The position numbers and the translations under genes were made by a program. Positions 59,779 through 64,000 of a stretch of 64,000 nt of DNA are shown one piece after another. The notes below the pieces were generated by a model that was given only the letters and a program-made list of their open reading frames with translations, had not been told where the DNA came from and ran no database searches. This stretch comes from Streptomyces sp. NRRL S-244. GTDB taxonomy: Bacteria; Actinomycetota; Actinomycetes; Streptomycetales; Streptomycetaceae. The stretch is taken from contig NZ_JOCX01000022.1 of assembly GCF_000717915.1 (NCBI RefSeq), positions 1-64,000 of the forward strand. Direction: 5' to 3'. Numbering within the stretch: position 1 is the first letter of the stretch; the number at the start of each line of letters is the position of its first letter.

Positions 59779-60858
59779 CTACTTGGCCGAGGCCTTCTTC
59801 GCGGGCTTCGCCGCGGGCTTCGCGGCCGGGGCCCCGGCCTTGGCCGGTGCGGCCTCGCCCGGTGCGGCCTCGCCCGGTGCGGCCTCAGCCGGTGCGGCCT
59901 CAGCCTTGCCCGGAGCGGCGACCGCAGGCGCCGCCGCGGCCAGCTTGGCCACGCCGAACTTCAGCGCCGCCTCGTACGTGTTGTCCGGGTCCAGCCGACG
60001 CAGCTCCTCCGCCAGGAGCTCGGCCGTGTCCCGGCGCTTGAGCGCCACCGCACGGTCGGGCTGCCCCGGCATGCACAGCGTCGCCAGAGAGCCGTCCGCC
60101 CGGTCCAGGACGATGTCCCCGTCCTTGGTCTCCAGCCGGACCGAGGTCAGGCCAGGACCGGCCGAGGTCGTACGCCGGACGGGCACCTGGAGGCGGTCCG
60201 CCAGCCACATGGCCAGCAGCTCGCAGCTCGGGTTCTCGTCCTCGCCCTCGACGACCACCGAAGCGACCTTGACGGACTGCTGGTCCAGCGCGGCGGCCAG
60301 CATCGAGCGCCACGGCGTGATCCGGGTCCAGGACAGGTCCGTGTCACCCGGGGCGTAGGCCGCGGCCCGCTGCCCGAGCCCCTGCTCCGGGTTCTCGCAG
60401 GCGTACGTGTCCGAGATCCGGCGCTGCCCGAGCGCACCCAGCGGATCGCCCGCCAGGTCCGACGGGGCACCGTCCGGCCACCAGACCACGACGGGCGCGT
60501 CCGGCAGGAGGAGCGGGAGAACCACGGACTGGGCGTGGTCGACCAGTTCACCGTGAAGGCGGAGCACCACCGTCTCACCGGTGCCGGCGTCCGCCCCGAC
60601 GCGGACTTCCGCGTCGAGACGGGCGTCGCGGCGGCTGCGCGGCGAGCGGCTGACCCGCTTGATGACGACGACGATCCGCGAAGGGTGTTCGTGGGACGCG
60701 TCGTTCGCCGACTTGAGCGCGTCGTACGCGTTCTCTTCGTCGGTCACGATCACCAGCGTGAGGACCATGCCGATGGCCGGCGTGCCGATGTCCCGGCGCG
60801 CCTGCACCAACGCGGCGTTGATCTTGCTGGAGGTGGTCTCCGTGAGGTCGATCTTCAT
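59779..60858 (-). CDS. opcA: OpcA, glucose-6-phosphate dehydrogenase assembly protein
   Basis: A 359-aa protein from ATG 60858, overlapping the zwf stop (ATGA). It starts MKIDLTETTSSKINAALVQARRDIGTPAIGMVLTLVIVTDE, and has RISDTYACENPEQGL and DTDLSWTRITPWRSMLAAALDQ. OpcA assembles or activates Zwf in actinobacteria and cyanobacteria. After residue 305 the tail is Ala/Pro/Lys-rich with AAPGE/AAPAK repeats ending KPAKKASAK, resembling the UvrA tail. Confidence 0.95.
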   Translation of the reverse strand: MKIDLTETTSSKINAALVQARRDIGTPAIGMVLTLVIVTDEENAYDALKSANDASHEHPSRIVVVIKRVSRSPRSRRDARLDAEVRVGADAGTGETVVLRLHGELVDHAQSVVLPLLLPDAPVVVWWPDGAPSDLAGDPLGALGQRRISDTYACENPEQGLGQRAAAYAPGDTDLSWTRITPWRSMLAAALDQQSVKVASVVVEGEDENPSCELLAMWLADRLQVPVRRTTSAGPGLTSVRLETKDGDIVLDRADGSLATLCMPGQPDRAVALKRRDTAELLAEELRRLDPDNTYEAALKFGVAKLAAAAPAVAAPGKAEAAPAEAAPGEAAPGEAAPAKAGAPAAKPAAKPAKKASAK

Positions 60859-62381
60859 GGCCGGCGCCAGCTCCGTCCGTCTCGTGCGAGCATCTCGTCC
60901 GCCTCGACCGGGCCCCAGGTTCCCGCCGGGTACTGCGCGGGCTTGCCGTGCTTGTCCCAGTACTCCTCGATCGGGTCGAGGATGTTCCAGGACAGCTCGA
61001 CCTCCTGGTGGCGCGGGAAGAGGTTCGCGTCACCCAGCAGGACGTCGAGGATCAGCCGCTCGTACGCCTCGGGGCTCGACTCCGTGAAGGACTCGCCGTA
61101 CGCGAAGTCCATCGTCACGTCCCGGACCTCCATGGAGGTGCCCGGAACCTTGGAGCCGAAGCGCACCGTCACGCCCTCGTCCGGCTGGACCCGGATGACC
61201 AGGGCGTTCTGCCCCAGCTCCTCGGTCGCGCCCGACTCGAACGGCAGGTACGGGGCCCGCTTGAAGACGACCGCGATCTCGGTCACCCGGCGGCCCAGGC
61301 GCTTGCCGGTCCGCAGGTAGAACGGGACGCCCGCCCAGCGGCGGTTGTTGATCTCCAGGCGGATGGCCGCGTAGGTGTCGGTCTTCGACTTGGGGTCGAT
61401 GCCGTCCTCTTCGAGGTACCCGACGACCTTCTCGCCGCCCTGCCACGCCGCCGAGTACTGGCCGCGCACGGTGTGCTTGCCCAGGTCCTCGGGGAGCTCG
61501 ACGGCCGTGAGGACCTTGAGCTTCTCCGCCACCAGCGCCTTGGGGTGGAAGGAGCCGGGCTCCTCCATCGCGGTCAGCGCGAGCAGCTGCAGCAGGTGGT
61601 TCTGGATGACGTCGCGGGCCGCGCCGATGCCGTCGTAGTACCCGGCCCGGCCGCCGATGCCGATGTCCTCGGCCATGGTGATCTGCACGTGGTCGACGTA
61701 CGACCGGTTCCAGATCGGCTCGAACATCGTGTTGGCGAAGCGGAGCGCCAGGATGTTCTGGACGGTCTCCTTGCCGAGGTAGTGGTCGATCCGGAAGACC
61801 TCGTCCCGCGGGAAGACCTCGTGGACGACCTTGTTGAGCTCCTCGGCGCTCTTCAGGTCGTGCCCGAAGGGCTTCTCGATGACGGCACGCCGCCAGGAGC
61901 CCTCCTTCTGGGCCAGCCCGTGGTTCTTGAGCTGCTGGACCACCTTGGGGAAGAACTTCGGCGGCACGGACAGGTAGAAGGCGAAGTTGCCGCCCGTGCC
62001 CTGCGCCTTGTCCAGGTCGTCGATCGTGGACTTCAGGGTCTCGAACGCCGCGTCGTCGTCGAAATCGCCCTGCACGAAGCGGCAGCCCTGCACCAGCTGC
62101 TGCCAGACCTCCTCCCGGAAGGGGGTGCGCGAGTGCTGCTTGACGGCCTCGTACACCTCCTGGGCGAAGTCCTCGTGCTCCCATTCACGGCGGGCGAAGC
62201 CGATCAGCGAGAAGCCCGGCGGCAGCAGCCCCCGGTTCGCCAGGTCGTAGATGGCGGGCATCAGCTTCTTGCGCGACAGGTCACCCGTAACGCCGAAAAT
62301 GACCAGGCCGGACGGCCCCGCGATGCGCGGGAGCCGCCGGTCCTGTGCGTCACGAAGCGGGTTCGCTCCGTTCACAGACAA
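60855..62381 (-). CDS. zwf: Glucose-6-phosphate dehydrogenase
   Basis: A 508-aa enzyme. The chosen start is TTG 62381, with GGAGG 10 nt upstream; GTG 62375 is the alternative. Signatures: NAD(P)-binding GLVIFGVTGDLSRKKLMPAIYDL, substrate loop VFRIDHYLGKETVQNILALRFAN, WAGVPFYLRTGKRLGRRVTEI, and the terminal PAGTWGPVEADEML. It catalyses the first step of the oxidative pentose phosphate pathway, making NADPH. It lies 5 nt after the tal stop and overlaps opcA, so expression is coupled. Confidence 0.97.
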   Translation of the reverse strand: MSVNGANPLRDAQDRRLPRIAGPSGLVIFGVTGDLSRKKLMPAIYDLANRGLLPPGFSLIGFARREWEHEDFAQEVYEAVKQHSRTPFREEVWQQLVQGCRFVQGDFDDDAAFETLKSTIDDLDKAQGTGGNFAFYLSVPPKFFPKVVQQLKNHGLAQKEGSWRRAVIEKPFGHDLKSAEELNKVVHEVFPRDEVFRIDHYLGKETVQNILALRFANTMFEPIWNRSYVDHVQITMAEDIGIGGRAGYYDGIGAARDVIQNHLLQLLALTAMEEPGSFHPKALVAEKLKVLTAVELPEDLGKHTVRGQYSAAWQGGEKVVGYLEEDGIDPKSKTDTYAAIRLEINNRRWAGVPFYLRTGKRLGRRVTEIAVVFKRAPYLPFESGATEELGQNALVIRVQPDEGVTVRFGSKVPGTSMEVRDVTMDFAYGESFTESSPEAYERLILDVLLGDANLFPRHQEVELSWNILDPIEEYWDKHGKPAQYPAGTWGPVEADEMLARDGRSWRRP

Positions 62382-62386
62382 AGTGT

Positions 62387-63505
62387 TCAGGCCTCCGTGG
62401 GGGCAAGGCGCTCGAGCTCCGCCTCGGTGGACTTCAGCAGGTCGTTCCAGGACGCCTCGAACTTCTCGACGCCCTCGTCTTCGAGCAGCTGCACCACATC
62501 GTCGTACGAGATGCCCAGCTTCGCGACCGCGTCGAGCTCGGCGCGGGACTGGTCGTACGTGGCGCGCACGGTGTCACCCGTGATCTCACCGTGGTCGGCC
62601 GTGGCCTCCAGGGTGGCCTCCGGCATGGTGTTCACCGTGTTCGGGGCGACCAGGTCGACCACGTACAGGGTGTCCTTGTACGCCGGGTCCTTGACGCCCG
62701 TCGAGGCCCACAGCGCACGCTGCTTGTTGGCGCCGACGCGCTCCAGGGCGTTCCACCGGTCGGAGGCGAACAGCTCTTCGTAGGCCTCGTAGGCCAGACG
62801 GGCGTTGGCGAGGGCCGCCTTGCCCTTCAGGGCCTTCGCCTCGTCGGTGCCGACGGCGTCCAGGCGCTTGTCGATCTCGCTGTCCACGCGGGACACGAAG
62901 AAGGAGGCGACCGAGTGGATCAGGGAGAGGTCCAGGCCCGCGGCCTTGGCCTTCTCCAGACCCGCCAGGTACGCGTCCATGACCTCGCGGTAGCGCTCCA
63001 GCGAGAAGATCAGCGTGACGTTGACGCTGATGCCCTTGCCGATGACCTCGGTGATCGCCGGCAGGCCGGCCTTGGTCGCCGGGATCTTGATCAGCGTGTT
63101 CGGGCGGTCCACCAGCCAGGCGAGCTGCTTGGCCTCGGCGATCGTCGCCGTGGTGTTGTGGGCCAGCCGCGGGTCGACCTCGATGGAGACCCGGCCGTCC
63201 TGGCCGTCGGTGCGGTCGTAGACCGGGCGCAGGATGTCGGCGGCGTCGCGGACGTCCGCCGTCGTGATCATGCGGATGGCCTCGTCGACGGTGACCTTGC
63301 GGGCGGCGAGGTCGGCGAGCTGCTGCTCGTAGCCGTCACCGCTGCTGATCGCCTTCTGGAAGATCGACGGGTTGGTGGTGACACCGACCACGTGCGACTG
63401 GTCGATGAGCTCGGCCAGGTTGCCGGACGTGATGCGCTTGCGGGACAGGTCGTCCAGCCAGATCGCCACGCCCTCGTCGGAGAGGCGCTTGAGTGCGTCT
63501 GTCAT
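62387..63505 (-). CDS. tal: Transaldolase
   Basis: A 372-aa enzyme from ATG 63505 with AGGAG upstream. It is the actinobacterial/plant-type transaldolase: [38 protein letters not shown] and [45 protein letters not shown], where the Lys in IKIPAT forms the Schiff base. It shuttles dihydroxyacetone units between sugar phosphates. It follows tkt by about 30 bp in the same direction and precedes zwf. Confidence 0.97.
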   Translation of the reverse strand: MTDALKRLSDEGVAIWLDDLSRKRITSGNLAELIDQSHVVGVTTNPSIFQKAISSGDGYEQQLADLAARKVTVDEAIRMITTADVRDAADILRPVYDRTDGQDGRVSIEVDPRLAHNTTATIAEAKQLAWLVDRPNTLIKIPATKAGLPAITEVIGKGISVNVTLIFSLERYREVMDAYLAGLEKAKAAGLDLSLIHSVASFFVSRVDSEIDKRLDAVGTDEAKALKGKAALANARLAYEAYEELFASDRWNALERVGANKQRALWASTGVKDPAYKDTLYVVDLVAPNTVNTMPEATLEATADHGEITGDTVRATYDQSRAELDAVAKLGISYDDVVQLLEDEGVEKFEASWNDLLKSTEAELERLAPTEA

Positions 63506-63539
63506 GGGAATTGCATCTCCTACTGGTCTTGTACGGGCG

Positions 63540-64000
63540 TCAGCGCGCGGCGGCGGCGATGGAGGCCTTGGCGGCGGCGGTCACGGCCTCGGGGGTGAAG
63601 CCGAACTCGCGGAAGAGCACCTTGGCGTCGGCGGAGGCGCCGAAGTGCTCCAGCGAGACGATCTGCCCGGCGTCGCCGACGTAGCGGTGCCAGGTCAGGC
63701 CGACCCCGGCCTCGACCGCGACGCGCGCCTTGACGGACGGCGGCAGGACGCTGTCCTTGTACGCCTGGTCCTGCTCCTCGAACCACTCGACGGACGGCAT
63801 CGAGACGACGCGGGCCGGGATGCCCTCGGCCTGCAGCGCCTCGCGCGCGGCGACGGCGAGCTGGACCTCGGAGCCGGTGCCGATGAGGACGACCTGCGCC
63901 GCTGCGCTCTGCCCCTCGGGGCCCGTCGCCTCGAAGAGCACGTACCCGCCCTTGGCGGCGTCCTCGTTGCGCTCGTACGTCGGCACGCCCTGGCGGGTCA
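63540..64000 (-). CDS. tkt: Transketolase, C-terminal part (truncated at window end)
   Basis: The last 153 codons of a minus-strand gene that continues beyond base 64000. [87 protein letters not shown], and [27 protein letters not shown] are diagnostic of the transketolase C-terminal domain. It uses thiamine diphosphate to move two-carbon units in the non-oxidative pentose phosphate pathway. It is the upstream gene of the tkt-tal-zwf-opcA-pgl operon. Confidence 0.96.
   Translation of the reverse strand, partial: TRQGVPTYERNEDAAKGGYVLFEATGPEGQSAAAQVVLIGTGSEVQLAVAAREALQAEGIPARVVSMPSVEWFEEQDQAYKDSVLPPSVKARVAVEAGVGLTWHRYVGDAGQIVSLEHFGASADAKVLFREFGFTPEAVTAAAKASIAAAAR

Overview
The window is high-GC actinobacterial chromosome. 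Gene content and order point to Streptomyces, in the core region that holds rpsA, coaE, the uvrABC genes, rapZ-yvcK-whiA, the triose-phosphate glycolytic genes and the oxidative pentose phosphate operon. The order resembles what I recall of the S. coelicolor chromosome around SCO2000 down to SCO1935 (from memory, not searched). Supporting signs are many GTG starts, ATGA/GTGA overlaps, probable leaderless promoters with TAnnnT -10 boxes, mycothiol-type enzymes, a chaplin, the sporulation regulator WhiA, and GC-rich palindromic repeats.

Layout. Positions 1-9.4 kb: the tail of a Pro/Thr-rich secreted protein, a tiny membrane protein with a DUF3068 protein, a methyltransferase-hrpB pair on the minus strand, rpsA with a structured leader, a PAC2 protein, coaE and a TPR protein. 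Positions 9.4-26 kb: mostly accessory genes, including a SNF2 helicase with a SWIM-finger partner, a long chaplin, a DUF2293 protein, cupins, a WGR/beta-propeller protein, a uridine-kinase-like protein, a lipoprotein, a pseudouridine-type kinase/glycosidase pair, a methyltransferase, an MFS pump, ogt and a GDPD. Positions 26-44 kb: uvrB, two TerD-family genes, a yybP-ykoY (Mn2+) riboswitch with terC, an MHS transporter, an MBL hydrolase, a mycothiol-dependent-type enzyme, uvrA, a TetR/oxidoreductase divergon, a sugar kinase, a Rieske lipoprotein, an HTH regulator, a secreted cysteine protease and its putative anchored partner. Positions 44-49.6 kb: uvrC-rapZ-yvcK-whiA, joined by overlapping start/stop codons. 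Positions 49.8-64 kb: an M14 carboxypeptidase, gap-pgk-tpiA-secG, an RbpA-family gene, pgi, and the minus-strand operon tkt-tal-zwf-opcA-pgl.

Main result of the hunt. Four transcription units carry the LexA-independent actinobacterial DNA-damage promoter known as RecA-NDp (PafBC type; TTGTCRGTG, exactly 8 nt, TAnnnT): uvrB, uvrC, the SNF2-SWIM operon, and the WGR/beta-propeller gene. The last two have no established repair role and are candidates for a new branch of the damage response. Inside the SNF2-SWIM operon a 23-bp tandem repeat creates two 8-codon ORFs chained by ATGA overlaps between the two genes. Other notable signals are a translational Mn2+ riboswitch whose P1 3' strand can alternatively pair with the terC Shine-Dalgarno, an SD-sequestering hairpin before rpsA, a chaplin with one cysteine-free domain, and Streptomyces palindromic repeats lying in frame inside hrpB and at the 3' end of uvrC.
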